The position numbers were made by a program, and so were the translations under genes. Shown piece by piece: positions 1-12,622 of a stretch of 64,000 bases of DNA (positions within the stretch are counted from its first letter, which is position 1; every line of letters begins with the position of its first letter). Origin of the DNA: Hyaloscypha bicolor E (Eukaryota; Ascomycota; Leotiomycetes; Helotiales; Hyaloscyphaceae); assembly GCF_002865645.1 (NCBI RefSeq), contig NW_020194631.1, forward strand, positions 248,001 through 312,000, written 5' to 3'. The notes under the pieces are model-generated. The model had not been told where the DNA came from. It saw nothing but the letters and a program-made list of their open reading frames with translations, and did not search any database.

Positions 1-42
1 TACGATTAAAATGGCAGCGATTCGCATAAAATTTTCAGTGCA

Positions 43-255
43 TACGGAGGTAAATTTACATCCCATAAAGATAGTAATAGCACTAGCAAGGGAACCCCTA
101 GGCTGGAGAAGGACTTGACTTAATCGGGTATTAAATCCCTCATTCGGCTTGTTTTGTTTACTCACTTTGGCAAGGCGACATTGAAAAGTGTACGTGCGCA
201 AGAAACCCTTGCTAGTGCTACGAGTATTACTATCTTTATGGGCTGTACCTCTGTA
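43..255. mobile_element. MITE, family A copy 1 (TA-ended inverted-repeat element)
   Basis: The two ends are inverted repeats: TACGGAGGTA at the left and TACCTCTGTA at the right. Inside them lies a longer inverted match, AGATAGTAATAGCACTAGC against GCTAGTGCTA...TTACTATCT. A second copy at 17268-17461 shares nearly the whole interior, including the same GGTATTAAATCCCTC core. There is no coding capacity. Ends beginning and finishing in TA suggest a Tc1/mariner-type non-autonomous element. The right arm of this copy has a small insertion (ACGAG) inside the TIR. Confidence 0.8.
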
Positions 256-1066
256 ATTTAGCCACGTACTACTACCTAGTCTCAATTAAGCTTAGTTTTG
301 GTCCGAGCCTTACCGCTAGCTAGTATCAAATATTAGCCAATTATATAAGTTATGGGCAAAGCATTACTAAAGGTCGAGGCATTCTTCCCTTCTTTGCTCT
401 CTAGCTTAGTATTTTCAATACATGAGATTCATTGAACTTTGAGCCTTCGACCATTGCATTGATCCTGCCGTCACAGCTAGCGTAAGTCGAATCTGTCGAG
501 TTTCTACAATACTGTACTATTCGTTAGCACTGCCGTTCCGTAGGGCTTAGGAGCGAAGCGAGAGCAATGTGGAGGCCCGTGCCCTTGACCGCTATCTAAC
601 GCCGACGACCTGCTGTGCTGTTCTTCTTAGTCAATATAAATGGCGAAGGCATTCAGCCCTCAGAGCTCTAGCCATAATGGCTGAAAACCAATAGGTAAGG
701 TAGGGTGAGCGATGGTAGGTAGAGAGGTCTGATCTGTCCCCTCCAGGGCATTGCCTGGGATACTGTAACGACAAGGGGAAAGGAGTCAGGCTAACCCTCG
801 GAACCACAAGCAACCAACCAGATACTACTGTATTGCTTACAACTGATCGAATCAGGGAACGGAAGCTTTTGAATCTACGAAATCTAGCTCTAACGGGTCT
901 CAACCGGGCGATGTTAATACTCACACCTTTTACTACTGGATAGAGGAAGTCCAACGTCTATGAAGCCGATAAGTACAACACCGGAGATCCAAATGGATGG
1001 AAAAACAAGTCAGGAGCCATCTCACCCATCTCGACACCTATAACCACTCGTATTTCACCTTCTCAC
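256..1066. other. Intergenic stretch downstream of PKS1, no gene seen
   Basis: Between the MITE and the PKS1 stop codon I see no supported gene. A 107-codon minus-strand frame at 631-954 has no recognisable domain and no splice-supported partner. This stretch should contain the PKS1 3' UTR and terminator, but no clear signal stands out. Confidence 0.5.
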
Positions 1067-4000
1067 TCATTTCCCATTCACCGATACACCCATCCTCGCA
1101 ATCATCTTTTCACACAGAGCCACCAAGCTCACTGCATTCATCACCTCCAAGGTGGTTAGCTCTACCCCTATCGTCCCCCGAACCCAATTCCTCAACTCCA
1201 CCGCTGCCAGCGAGTCCATGCCGTAGGCGCCGAGCGGCCGCGCCGGGTCCATGGGACTGTTTAGACTCAGCAGCTTGGAAAACTGGGCTGACATGGCCGC
1301 CACTCCAGCTGAGAGGAGTACTGTAGGATCAGGACTCGAGGACTGGGCGACAAGGAGGAAGCTCTGGACTTCTTTGTCCTTTTGCGTAGCCGCAGTGTTT
1401 TGTGTGCTAGCTTGAGAGGATGTGTGCAGACCAGAGAAGCGCACGTCGTTCAAAAGCGGGCTGTCTGCGGGCTGCGGCACTTTGATGCCCGTGATCAACT
1501 GTGTCTCCCCGGTGTTGCTCAACCGCTGCTCCGGATCGCTCAGCTGCTGCAAAAGAGCATAGTCGAGGATCCGTCGCAACAGGATCCCGTTAATACCCTT
1601 CCAAAACCTATCGTCGAATCTGCCCTGGAGACTCTCGTTCTCGTTAATCACACCAACATCCTCGACCGGTCCCAAGTTGACGCTGATGGCTGGCAAGCCT
1701 AGTCCACGTCGGTAAGCAGCAAGAGCGTCCTGGAACACGTTGCCGCCGGCGTAGTTGGCTTGCCCTTTCAGGCCGACGAGGCCGGATACAGACGACAGTG
1801 TAACAAAGGAGGTTATCGGTTGCCGGGTTTCGAGGGAGACAGTATGGAGGTTCCAAGTTCCTTGCACTTTGCATGCGAGAGCTTCAGTAAATTCGGCATG
1901 GGACATGGAGGCAAAAGTACGGTCCTAGAACTCAGTCAGAATAGCAGGGGATGGGAGCTGGGAGAACTTCAACCCACTCTGAGGACCATTGCACCCTGAA
2001 TAATGCCTCCAATCGGGACGCAGACCTCGCTAAAACAGCGCTGCAAGTCTTGAACGCTCGTCACATCACCCTGAAGCAAGTCGACAGTGCATCCCAAGGC
2101 ACATATGTTGCGGACAGCAGACTTGGACACTGCATCTTGATGCCCACTGCGTGACATGATAGCCAGATGCTTGGCTCCTTGCCGCGCGAGATGAACCGCG
2201 AGACTTCCACAAACCCCTTTCAACCCACCAACAATAAATATAGCGCGTTCTCGCTGCAGAAGCAGGCCAAGGTCCCGTTTGGCTGGCCGAACCTGAAGGT
2301 TATCAGCGCTCTGCCTAGGAAGCCATGTTCGTTGATAAGGACTCTATACTTACCGGTACAATAATTCTGGTATCTGGGCCATTCGATATGACTACCTTTC
2401 CGATCTGGCTTCCAGTTCGGAGGAGTTGCAGGGCGGCGGGAACTTCATGATAGCCAAAATCTCTCCGTGGCGTGATGGGTCTGACATGACCGCCGCGGAC
2501 AAGCACAGAAAGCTCGTTGAGAACTCTGGAAACCTAGTCAGTGATCCTGTCCATGATTTGTGTAGCAAGAAATGATTGGAGCGGATACTCACATGCCAAT
2601 TACGTCCAGTGGCAAAGTACTGAGATCCAAGCTGCGGAAGGAACGGTTGTGTGAAAATGGATCCATGGGCAACCAATTTCGGTCAAGAATGTCTCTTTTC
2701 CCGATCTCAACCATAGTTCCACCGGGCGCGAGTAGGGACCAACTCTCGTGCAGCAGTTCGCCTGTCAGCGAGTTCATGACGACGTCGACGCCATAACCTT
2801 GAGTTGCGTCGCGGATACTACGCCCGAATGATGTGGAGCGCGAGGAAAAGATGCGATTGTCCGGAATCCCAAATACTTGCTTCAAAAATTCTCTTTTCTC
2901 CGTGTTTCCGACAGTGACAAACAGGTTGCAGTCAAGACGTTGACATAGCTGGATACAGGCCACCCCGATGCCACCCGCAGCCGAGTGTATCAGGACACGC
3001 TGCCGTCGCTGCAAATTAGCCAGGTGGTAGAGGCCATAGATACTGGTGCCAAACACGACGGGGAGAGTGGCTGCTTCCTCAAATGTCATAAAATCCGGTA
3101 TGGGAACAGTAGCCTTGAATGAAGCAGTAATTCTGTTAGCATAGCAACCGTTGCGAAGAACTGCGACTCGCTGGCCAATACGGCGGTCCTGCACAGCATC
3201 ACCCGAGCGAACCACAACCCCAGCACCGTCAAGTCCGAGCCGCTTCTGGTCCTCAGGAACGATACCCATGGCTACAGCAACATCCTTAAAGTTGCAACCC
3301 GACGCAAAGATTTCGACTTCAACTTCGTCGGGCCCCAATACTGGCGGCTTCCCGTCTCCGACCTCGACAAATGCCAGCGAGTCAAGGGTGCCGAGCTTTT
3401 CTGAGACAAGGCGAACAGTTGACTTGCAAGCATGCAAATCCATCTCGACAGGTGGGCGGCCGGCTGAGCTGTCCTCACTGCTGGCTCGGTTTACGGCCTC
3501 GTCAGGCCAGATGCGGCTGACATACAGAAGCCCACGCCGCTCAACATATTCGCATTCGGACGATGCTAAAGATGGCGAGTGAAAATCACGTAGAACTCGG
3601 CCCATGGCCGCGATAGTCTGCGGCAAGGTCTTAATTGTGCTGGACTCGATGTCCAGGGTCACCAGACGAAGTTGCGGCTCCTCACCGCGGATGGTGCGGA
3701 AGACACCGTGACAGACGGCATTGAGGGGCGAATCGACCGTCTTCTGTGAGCCCCTCGTCACCCAAAGAAGGTTGCATTCTCGCTGGATGATGGTCTGGAT
3801 AGCTATCCATTGGGTCGCCGTCGCCGTCGCCAGTATAGGCTGACAGAGCTCGCCAAGCACCAGGACAATCGACTTGGAACTCAGTCGAGAGAGCGAGGGG
3901 TCATCTTGCAGATGCAGCTCGGAAAGATCCCAACCCTGGCTACGTAGGCGTGCACCTACCTCTGAAATAATGTCGTCTGGCGGGGAAAGGTGTAGCAGGA

Positions 4001-7000
4001 CGATGGATGTACCTTTCGTCTCTTTCCAGGCCGGATGCGCGATGGCGGCTTCCGCGATGATGGATCCAGCTGCCGTGTGCCTGATTTTGGCAAACCGGTG
4101 ACGCTCCCAAATGCCCGTGGCTGTGCTTTTCGAGTTCGACTCGGGGTCAGGCCCAGTTGGAGTTCGGTGTCCATTCATCATAGCATTGCAATTCCCGTTG
4201 CTTTCTGGCTCCACATCGGCTTCTGACTTGTCTTCTCCCGCAATTCCGTCTGTACCATGCCCATGGCCGTTCAGAAGATTAGGACGTTCGACTTGATGCA
4301 CGATCAAGCTTCCACCATCCGCCACTAGACCGCGCAGATTACTGGCGATCCGCTCCAGTGCAGAGGTCGAAAGATGCGGGGCCTTGACCAACACAAGGTC
4401 AAGATTGGCCAGCTCTTCTGGCTGCGAAAAATCGTCGCTGCGAGGGTTGAGAACGAGAAAGTTGACATTCGGCGGTTTTGTGTACAGGTCTTTGGCGGCA
4501 CTCACATCGTCTGCGTGATCACAGGCGAGGTGAAACTCACTGAAAGCGCCGCGGATCGAATGATCACTTGCAGGTCTGGACAGCCAGAGGCTTTCCCCTT
4601 CACCAGGAACGAGGTTGAGCTCGAGGACTCTCAGGTTCGGCTTCTTGTGGGCCACAAGATCTAGCAACTCTTGGATCTCGATTTCGGGATCGGCTCCAAC
4701 GCTACCCAGTGCTCGCTGCAGCCTCTCACTGTTGTCCAAGTGAGACCAATCAGACTTCCAAGACAGCCGACTGTACGTGTGAGACTGATGGACACTCTTG
4801 TCCACGTCCAGTGGGGTGAAGACGAGGCCCTTGAGTTCCATGATGAAATCACCACTGAGAGGATCAAAGACGGATGCATTGGACAGAAGCTTCCTGGATT
4901 CTTCGGGAATGCCCACGCTCTGAAACTCGCATATGCCGATAGAAAGTGCTTCATTTGAGTTCCATGTTCGGCCCGACACGGTAAGTTGATCAATTCTGGC
5001 TGGAAGCAGCACGCCCTCCACGTTCTCGTGGCTTCCGTGATAATGCGCGGGAAATACAGCCTGCACGAGGCCATCCATACATGCGGGATGGAGCGGGTAC
5101 TCGGACTGTGGTTCCCACTTTGAGGATGGCGGTAGCAGAGAAACGATGGACCGCGAGTACGATTGGCCTTCCGTAGCCTCGACAGACAGAATCTGTTGAA
5201 AGTCGGGTCCCCATATCTGTCCAACGTCCGCCATTGCCTTGTACCAAAGCTTTCCCGGCGATGGGTGTTTTAGCGGCAAAGAACCTGCATTTTGAGGTGT
5301 ACTGGGCAACGGCGCATGCTTGTTCAGTACTAGTCGTATCAGGCCTTCGCTATTCTCAGACCACTGATCCGGAACAATGGCTGAAGACGTAGATGACGAT
5401 TCTGAAGCTATTCGCGACATGACCTTGTACTCCCACCAGCCGACGCCAACTTTTGTCACGGGCGTCAGAGCCAACGTCAAAGATGCAGCAACGCCGTCTT
5501 CAAGCACCAGACCGCGCGGAAACCGCACGTCTTTTAGCGTATAGTGATAGTTGCGATTCTCTAGATCTGGCACGTCTTCTGGGCCAGCTGTTGCCCACAT
5601 CATCTGACGAACAGCTTCCAATGCCATGGCCATATAGCCGGCCGCGGGGAAAAGGATCTCTGACCCAACCCTGTGATCTCTCAACCAAGGCAGGTCGTCA
5701 AGGCGTAGGGTCTTGTGCCACGAAGGGGACTGCCAAAGTGTCCCCAGCACCTTGTCGCCAAGTAGATCATGCTGCGGGAACTTTTTGAATCTATAATCCA
5801 AACTAGCGAAACTTTCATGCCAATAACGCGTCGAGTGTTTCCATGGGTAGTTGGGCAAGTCCACAATAAGTGCCGGATATGCTCTGTTCGATTTGGTCTC
5901 GTCGGTATTGACCCTTTCAAGGGATATGCTGGTATCGTGCAGAAAGAGCTGACCCGCCACGTTGAAGAGCGTATCCACCCCTTCCTCGCCTCTCCTCGCG
6001 GCGGACGTGTAGGCAGCATTTTCAACTCCTGCTTCCTTCATAATCTGGGATATAGGACCCGAGAGGGTATTGCTCGGTCCAATCTCGATGACAATGCTTG
6101 GTTCTCGACACTCCTCAGTGAGTACCCTCTTGCATGCACCTGCAAACCTAACAGGCGACGTGATGTTCGTTCTCCAGTAGGCCGCATCACAACTACCCGT
6201 CCCAGAAATAGGCTTTTCCGTGACTGATGAAATCATGATTGGCCGTCCAACGCCTACCTTAGGTTCGACGTCAGGGGCCAGGCGGCCATGGCCCAGCAGC
6301 AGACTCTCGCACCGTTCCGCTATGGCAACCATGTTCCGAGAATGGTATGCCAGTTCGACCTGCAGCTTCCGGGCGAAATGTCCATCCGCCTTGATAGTCT
6401 CACTTAGGTCGGACAGAAGCTCCGCAGGCCCGGAAAGCGTCACACTAGACGGGCTGTTATAGCAAGCTATGGACACCTCGCCAGTGAAACTGCCCAACTT
6501 CAAGTACGGCTGGATGGCTTCGGGAGCTAGACCTACGGCCAGCATACCCATTCTTCGGACGGGGTGAAACTCTTTGGCTGACAGTCCCCGGAGATAAGCT
6601 CCCAGAATCGCCTGTGCTGGTGTCAAGAGCCCTGCGCAGCATGCCGCAGCAACTTCTCCTGAGGAGTGCCCTACAACAAAATCGGCCTGTACATTCCAAG
6701 AATCAAGCACAGCCAGTATGGCGAGCTGCAAAGCCAACGACAATGGCTGGGAGAACTCGGGCTGTCTGAGGTGATCGCCTGAGCGAGGCTCCGTGAGCTC
6801 CTCGAGCAGCGACCACTTGGGCCTCAGATATTCTGGCAGTTGCTGCAGGACATCGTTGAGCTCCTGTATACAGCGCTTGGCCGTCTTGGGGAACATCCGA
6901 AGAAGCTCGGCACCCATTTGCGGCCATTGTGCTCCTTGGCCGGTGAAGACGAATACGATCTTCGGTGGACTTTGGGGCTTCTTGGCGTATTTTACAAGAT

Positions 7001-8818
7001 TCGTTTGAATTTGATCGACGTTGCCGTTTGGGTTTGGATGGCAAGACAGAAACGCGCGGCAAAAGTGACGGGAACGTCGTGCTGACAACGTGTAGGCCAG
7101 GTCGGACAGCTTGACGCTGATGCGAGGCTCGACCACGTGTTGCGAGAGCGAATCGACTTGGCGCTTCAGAGAGTCTTCGTCGTTGGCAGAGAAGACCAAG
7201 ACCTGAGGTCTGATGCTAAGTTCTGCAGCTGACCCGTTCCTATTTCCGTTGCAAGTATGCAAAGCCGCCAACTCCGCTCTGCACTCTACCAAAGAGGACA
7301 CAAAGGGCTGAGCACTTAGGAGTGCCGCACCCCTGTGCTGCAAAAAGTGTGTTGCGTTTTCCAGTACAACGTGGGCGTTGGACCCGCCATAGCCAAAAGA
7401 GTTGACGCTGGCCCTGCGGTAGTGACTCGAAGCCTCTGGCCACGCGATATTTTCCCGTGTTGCGAACACGCGCAAGCCTTCGAAGTCGATGTTGGGATTG
7501 GGAGTTATAAAGGTAGGATTTCCAGGAATCATACCCGTTTCTACCGCTAACATGGCCTTGATCAGCCCAGAAATTCCTGCCGCCGGCTCCGAGTGTCCAA
7601 TGCTGCTCTTGACAGAGCCAATTATCAGCGGGTCGGACCGTTCCCGCATATGTGCAAGCACGGATGCAGCGGCCTTGACTTCAATAACGTCGCCCACTGG
7701 CGTGCCTGTACCGTGACATTCGAGGAATCCCGTCCCGGCATAGGCACCATCGAGCCCGGCAGCCGCATATGCGGCGCGAATCGCCGCTACCTGGGCTTCG
7801 CCGCTGGGGTTGGTGATACCTGGAGTGCGCCCGTCACTGTTAGTGGCTGTCCCACGAATTACCGCGCGGATGGGATCGCCGTCTCGGACGGCGTCAGAGA
7901 GAGGTTTGAGGAATACAGCGTTGACTGCCTCAGCGCGGCAATAGCCGTCTGCTTTTGCGTCAAAGCTGTGGCATTTGCCCGTGGAAGACCAGGCGGCTCG
8001 CATAGTTCCCCTGTCCATCATTACTTCAGGGGAGAGCTGGAGATTTGCCGCAGCTACGATGGCACCCGAAATCTGGCCCGATCGGAGATAGTGACAGGCC
8101 ACATCGATCGATGTCAGGCCTCCTGAGCAGGCGGTGTCGATAGACATACTGGCAGTTCTGTCAACAACCAGATTCTCAGGACTTGAAGGCTTTCTTACCT
8201 GGGGCCTTTGACATTATAAAAGTGGCTGATTCTGTTGCTGAGAATAGCGCGACCCAGGCCGACAAGAGTGCCCGGAGGGCGATCTGCAGGATCTCGGGCT
8301 TGGATATCTTGATAATCTGGTTCGAGGCCGGTATCAATATTAATCCTGACTTAAGCAAGGAAATGAAATAGTTCACCATTCATAAAACTCCCGACAAACG
8401 TCCCAACTTTCTCTCCGCTAATCCGCTCCAGCGTGATGCCGCCGTTCTCCAAACATTCGTATACCACTTCCAGCAACTGTCTTTGTTGCGGGTCCATGGC
8501 CACCGCGTCCGCCTTGCTGATGTTGAAAAACGCAGCATCAAACGCGGCGGGGTCGATATCCTCGATGAACATAGCCCCGGCGGTCATAGTACCTGGTCTC
8601 CCAGAGCTTTCACGATGAACGCGGCCATTGAAGCGGGATGGTGGGACTATGTCTGAGGCGGCGATGCCTCCTGTGTAGAGGAGATGCCATAGCTGGTGAG
8701 GACTATTGACGTGACCAGGGAGGCGACAGGCTGAGGAGACAATGGCGATGGGTTCGCTGGAGGCTGGTACCTCAGAGGGGCTGGGTTGCACCCCGTTGGG
8801 CTCGGTGGTGGTGACCAT
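1067..8818 (-). CDS. Highly reducing iterative type I polyketide synthase (PKS1)
   Basis: The gene has six exons (8818-8377, 8316-8199, 8148-2593, 2525-2354, 2310-1978, 1924-1067) and encodes about 2492 aa. Domains in order are as follows. The ketosynthase has Cys194 in DTACSGG and histidines near 332 and 372. The malonyl-CoA acyltransferase has GHSSGE, Ser about 682. The dehydratase has [10 protein letters not shown], His about 1012, and a later [11 protein letters not shown] degenerate methyltransferase follows (about 1350-1560, [12 protein letters not shown] where the SAM loop should be). Then come the enoyl reductase (about 1770-2085, HSAAGGIG), the ketoreductase ([14 protein letters not shown] and QANYAGGN, Tyr about 2265) and a C-terminal ACP (GMDSL, Ser about 2445). 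There is no release domain, so another protein must offload the chain. With a working ER and no MT motif it should make a reduced, unmethylated chain. The ATG at 8818 is followed by the family-typical [14 protein letters not shown]. It is divergent from the neighbouring P450 gene. Confidence 0.95.
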
Positions 8819-9769
8819 TACTGAGCGCTGTGGTTTTGCCCTTACAAATGAAAGCTTGTCTCAACGTTGACCAAATCCAAATCAGCCTGGAAGAAAAGTA
8901 CTAAAATTTGAGGAGATATTGATGAAAGTCAAAGGTGCGCGAGTTGACCTAGTTCAAGATGGGAGGCTACAGACTACTGGTCTCATCAGAGAAGACCTTG
9001 CAGCAAACTGCAGACCCTTCGATCCTGTTCGTGAACGAGATCAGTGAAAATAGTGGTGAAGAGTCAAGATGCGAGATCTAAAAGTCAGGAGTCAAACGAC
9101 TCACGGAAAAGTCTTGGCTGAAAGGCTTAGTATCTGAGGATACCACAATCATTAAGGGGCTATGAGAAGACACTTGGATAACACTGAGTCTGAAGCAAGC
9201 ACGCCAAAACTGAGGGCCAGCGGTCTCCTGAAAGTAAGTCCAAGCTACACGAATGATTGTACAAGCTGCCCAGGGGTCCACCCCCGAGCATGGATTAACT
9301 AATCCTATCTACAATTCTAATCAGAGACCGGGCCGTTAGTATCTGCGGGCCGCCAAAATTTCCAAGGTCTCATCCTTTTCCCAAGGAAGGCGCTTTCGGA
9401 TTTCTTGAGGGCCGGCTTACATGGAGGATCGGCATCCCACTACGGAGTGGAGCGCATAATGCTCCGGTTGCACTTCACTCCGGAATCAACCGGCCGCTTA
9501 TCGGGTCGGGAAGTTTGGGTTCCGGCATACGTAGAATGACATCTTTCCTGCTCCCTCGCGTCCGTGGGATCAGTAGCTGTTTTTTTATTTACTGTAGGTT
9601 TTTACGAGCCCTTCGAGCAGATGTAAGCACTCTACGGGGGAAGCTCATTTCTACCAATTTGATCTGGGTGTAATACATTTTACTGTTTATCCCCTCTCGA
9701 CAGGACTGATCTATACCTGGGCTTCATGTCCGATACTTGACAGAATACCTCGAATCGTCATCTGCCATA
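8819..9769. promoter_or_regulatory. Shared divergent promoter of PKS1 and P450-1
   Basis: The 951 bp between two divergent start codons hold no supported gene. Two CTCCGG hexamers lie close together (9462-9467 and 9478-9483), followed by further CCGG/CGG words up to about 9520. These are plausible binding sites for a Zn2Cys6 regulator such as the one encoded at 15040-16343. The same hexamer occurs in two other cluster promoters. The assignment is inference. Confidence 0.45.
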
Positions 9770-11573
9770 ATGATAGAATTTGTCCTAGAGAACCGAACTG
9801 GTCTTGTAATCGGTGCTGCCATTCTGTGGTGCGTCTACGCATTCAACTTGGTTGTGCATCGTTTGTATTTTCATCCGCTTGCAAAGTTCCCCGGCCCAAA
9901 GATAGCAGCTGCAACACAATGGTACGAGACGTATTTCGACATTGTGAAGAAAGGTGGTGGACAGTTTACGTTTGAGGTCAAGCGCATGCACAAGAAGTAT
10001 GGTATGTCTCACTTCATGTCCAGGGTCTCTTCTTCAGACTCTGACGCACATAGGTCCTATTGTACGCATCAATCCTCACGAACTCCACATCGATGACCCA
10101 GCCTACTATGAGGTGGTGTATCCCACCAACAAGCCAGTCGACAAGCTTGAGTTCTTCTCCCACCAATTCAATATGCCTGACACAGTGGCTCCCACCTGTC
10201 CCGCTGCACTGCACCGCTCCCGCCGCCAAGCTCTGGCACCTATGTTCAGCCGCAAGCGCATCATCGAACACGGCTCGAGCATCCAGCATATCGTCGACCA
10301 GCTCTCGTATCACCTGGACAACGAACACGTGGGCACTGGCGTTCCCACCAACATCTCCCACATGTGGGCCGCGTCCGTCACCGACGTTATCATCAACATC
10401 GTCTTCGGCGAGCCGAGCCACTACCTCGATGCCCCCGCCTTCTCTGACCCATTCCCTCTCGCTGTACGAAACATCTCACAATTGACTCACACGCTGAACC
10501 ATTTTGGGTTTCTGATGAGGAAGGTACCCCTCACCTGGCTCAAGCCCTTCTTGCCGGACCTGCGGTGCTTTCTTGGTTTTCGGGACACACTCGAGGCTAA
10601 GATCAGCTTGCTGATGCGCGAGGACCGGAAGCAGGATTTCGAAAACTCGGCAGTGCGCACCCTGTTTCACGAGATGATGGATTCCAAGCTATCGCCGCAG
10701 GACCTGCGGCTGCAGAGGGTCGTGGACGAGGCTATGCTGATGATCGGGGCGGGCATCGAGTCGAGCAAGCAGGCGCTAACGGTGGCGTGCTTCTACGTGC
10801 TTACGGATCCCGAGATCGAGGCGCGGCTAAGGGCCGAGTTGGAGGCGGGAATTCCGGACCCAGAGCAGATGCCGCATTTTCAGGAACTGGAGAGCCTGGA
10901 ATATCTGGAGGCAGTTATGAATGAGGGTGAGCTTTGCACATCTCCCCCATCCTGTCTATTTACTGCTTTTAAATTCAAACTTGTCTAATCTATCGCCTAC
11001 CAAAGCCCTCCGTCTCTCCATGGGCGCCGTCCAACGTCTCCCCCGCATCCGCCGCGACACCCACCTCACCTACGGGGCCTGGACGATCCCCGCCAATACG
11101 CCCGTCAGCCAAGACAACTACTCTAACAACCTCAACGACGTTGTCTTCCCCGAGCCAGACCGCTTCCTTCCCTCCCGCTGGCTGGGCAACCCCAAAGTAC
11201 CCGCGACGAAGCCGTTGGTCAAGGATGGAATCCTACCGGCAGAAGAGAGGCCGCTGGGTCACTACATGACAAGCTTTTCCAAGGGGACCAGGATGTGTTT
11301 AGGGAGTGAGTGAATTTCCAAGATCTGTTCCTAGCTACTTCTGTACCATGCTGTAAGTTGCACCAGGGTAGGGACTGCATGCTAATATTATGAAAACACG
11401 TAGTAAACCTCGCAAAAGCAGATTTACTTGTCTCGTTGGCGATGCTGTTCCGTAAGCACAAGATGCGCCTGCACGAGTCGTCGAGCGAGGAAGATGTAAA
11501 GATGGCATATGACATGTTTGTGCCGCAGCCGAAGAAGGATTCAAAGGGGGTGTTTGTGATTTTTGAGAAGTAG
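9770..11573 (+). CDS. Cytochrome P450 monooxygenase (P450-1)
   Basis: There are four exons (9770-10001, 10054-10926, 11006-11305, 11404-11573), encoding about 524 aa, a normal length for a microsomal fungal P450. An N-terminal membrane anchor (about residues 10-30) is followed by the proline-rich hinge [11 protein letters not shown]. The I-helix reads GAGIESSKQ, an E rather than D/T variant also found in fungal tailoring P450s. The ExxR motif is EALR and the PERF-like segment is EPDRF. The haem loop [10 protein letters not shown] is split by the last intron, and splicing restores GINLA after it. The ATG at 9770 is chosen because no earlier in-frame ATG exists. The protein probably sits on the ER membrane and oxidises the polyketide. 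The overall look is that of the trichothecene-hydroxylase-like P450s found in many fungal clusters. Its exact substrate is unknown. Confidence 0.93.
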
Positions 11574-11660
11574 ATAGAGCATTGATAGGGACAAATCGCT
11601 TTAAAGTTTGGATGTCGTTGAAATAATGTAGCTTAGTCATTTCCCCAGCAACTACTAATA

Positions 11661-12620
11661 AGGGAAAAAACTAAAACGACACCCCCCGGGTGTTAACGAC
11701 TTGTAATTGGCTATCTAAGCTCTTTAAAAATCTCAAGTTATATTTTTTAATATAAGTATAAGCCAGTATATTATAACCCTTGTATTGTAATTACGTGCTC
11801 TCTAACTTATAATAAAAAGATTCCTTAAAATAGTATTTTAATTTAAGGGAGTTTATATACTAAATAATTAGGTTCTAGTTTTTGAGCCCTATAAGGCCCT
11901 ATAAATTATGGGCTTATAGGGCTCTTATATCTGGTTTTAGGGACTTATTCGCTAAATTTCTAGGCTTTCTTAAGCTTACCTTTGTGTAATGGGCACACGT
12001 GATGGCGCATGGACAGGTGTCAGATGTCGTGGATCTAGTTTCCTATTTTAGGTAAAGCTTGCGATCGGAATCGTACGGGCGATCGGAATCGTACGGATCG
12101 CATGGGATCGTGTTTCCTAGTTAAGTAAAGTGCTTCGCAGGCTTGGCTAAGCACTAGGGAACATATAGGGAGACGCTCCTAGCTTTGGAAAGGGGCATTA
12201 ATTAGTCTTTTGTTGGAATCAATTCTTGGAATTAGTTACACTTGCAAGCGTCACTCCGCAGCTTACTTACCTTGACTACTTGTGCATCACCCTGCTATTA
12301 CGTGCCTCACACTTTGGGCTATAAAATATAAAAATTTTAACTTCTTTAATTTAAAAGGCTATTACTAATCCAAATTTTATAAAAAGTTCATATTTAAATA
12401 GCCCTTAATTAGCGCTATAAGGAAATAAAGCAAGTATTAAATTATATTAATTCCTTAAAAAATTAAATTAAATTAAAGAAAAAGCCAGAGTTTTGGTGTT
12501 CCTGTCCGAGCGCCTCTACTTTGGGTTAGTGGCTAGTCTGGCCCCTAAATCGACACCCCTAATCCTGGTAATCGATACCCCTAATCGACACCCGGGGGGG
12601 TGTCGTTTTAGTTTTTCCCT
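11661..12620. mobile_element. 960-bp non-autonomous DNA transposon with TA target duplication
   Basis: The element is bounded by TA (11659-11660 and 12621-12622) and has terminal inverted repeats of about 32 bp: AGGGAAAAAACTAAAACGAC then a C-run and GGGTGT at the left, with its mirror at the right (one A and one C different). The interior is AT-rich, has no open reading frame of note, and contains a tandem GATCGGAATCGTACG motif near 12062-12098 and CGACACCC subterminal repeats near the right end. This fits a Tc1/mariner-type MITE. It sits in the 3' flank of P450-1. Confidence 0.8.
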
Positions 12621-12622
12621 TA

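Noticed and set aside
631..954. A 107-codon minus-strand frame downstream of PKS1
   Set aside because: No recognisable domain, no splice-supported extension and atypical composition; likely chance or repeat-derived.
1925..1977. Apparent frameshift between two blocks of the PKS1 ketoreductase
   Set aside because: A 53-bp GT-AG intron (GTGGGT...CTAG on the minus strand) joins the blocks exactly at [13 protein letters not shown], so it is an intron.
2122..2223. PKS1 ketoreductase loop (GGLKGVCGS) lacking two glycines of the common GGLGGLG form, as a sign of an inactive KR
   Set aside because: I recall that similar GGLKG-CGS loops occur in a clade of fungal highly reducing PKSs, and the Ser/Tyr/Asn catalytic set is present, so inactivity is not supported.
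11661..12620. AT-rich segment explained only as repeat-induced point mutation
   Set aside because: Defined inverted ends and TA flanks explain it as an element; RIP cannot be judged without other copies.
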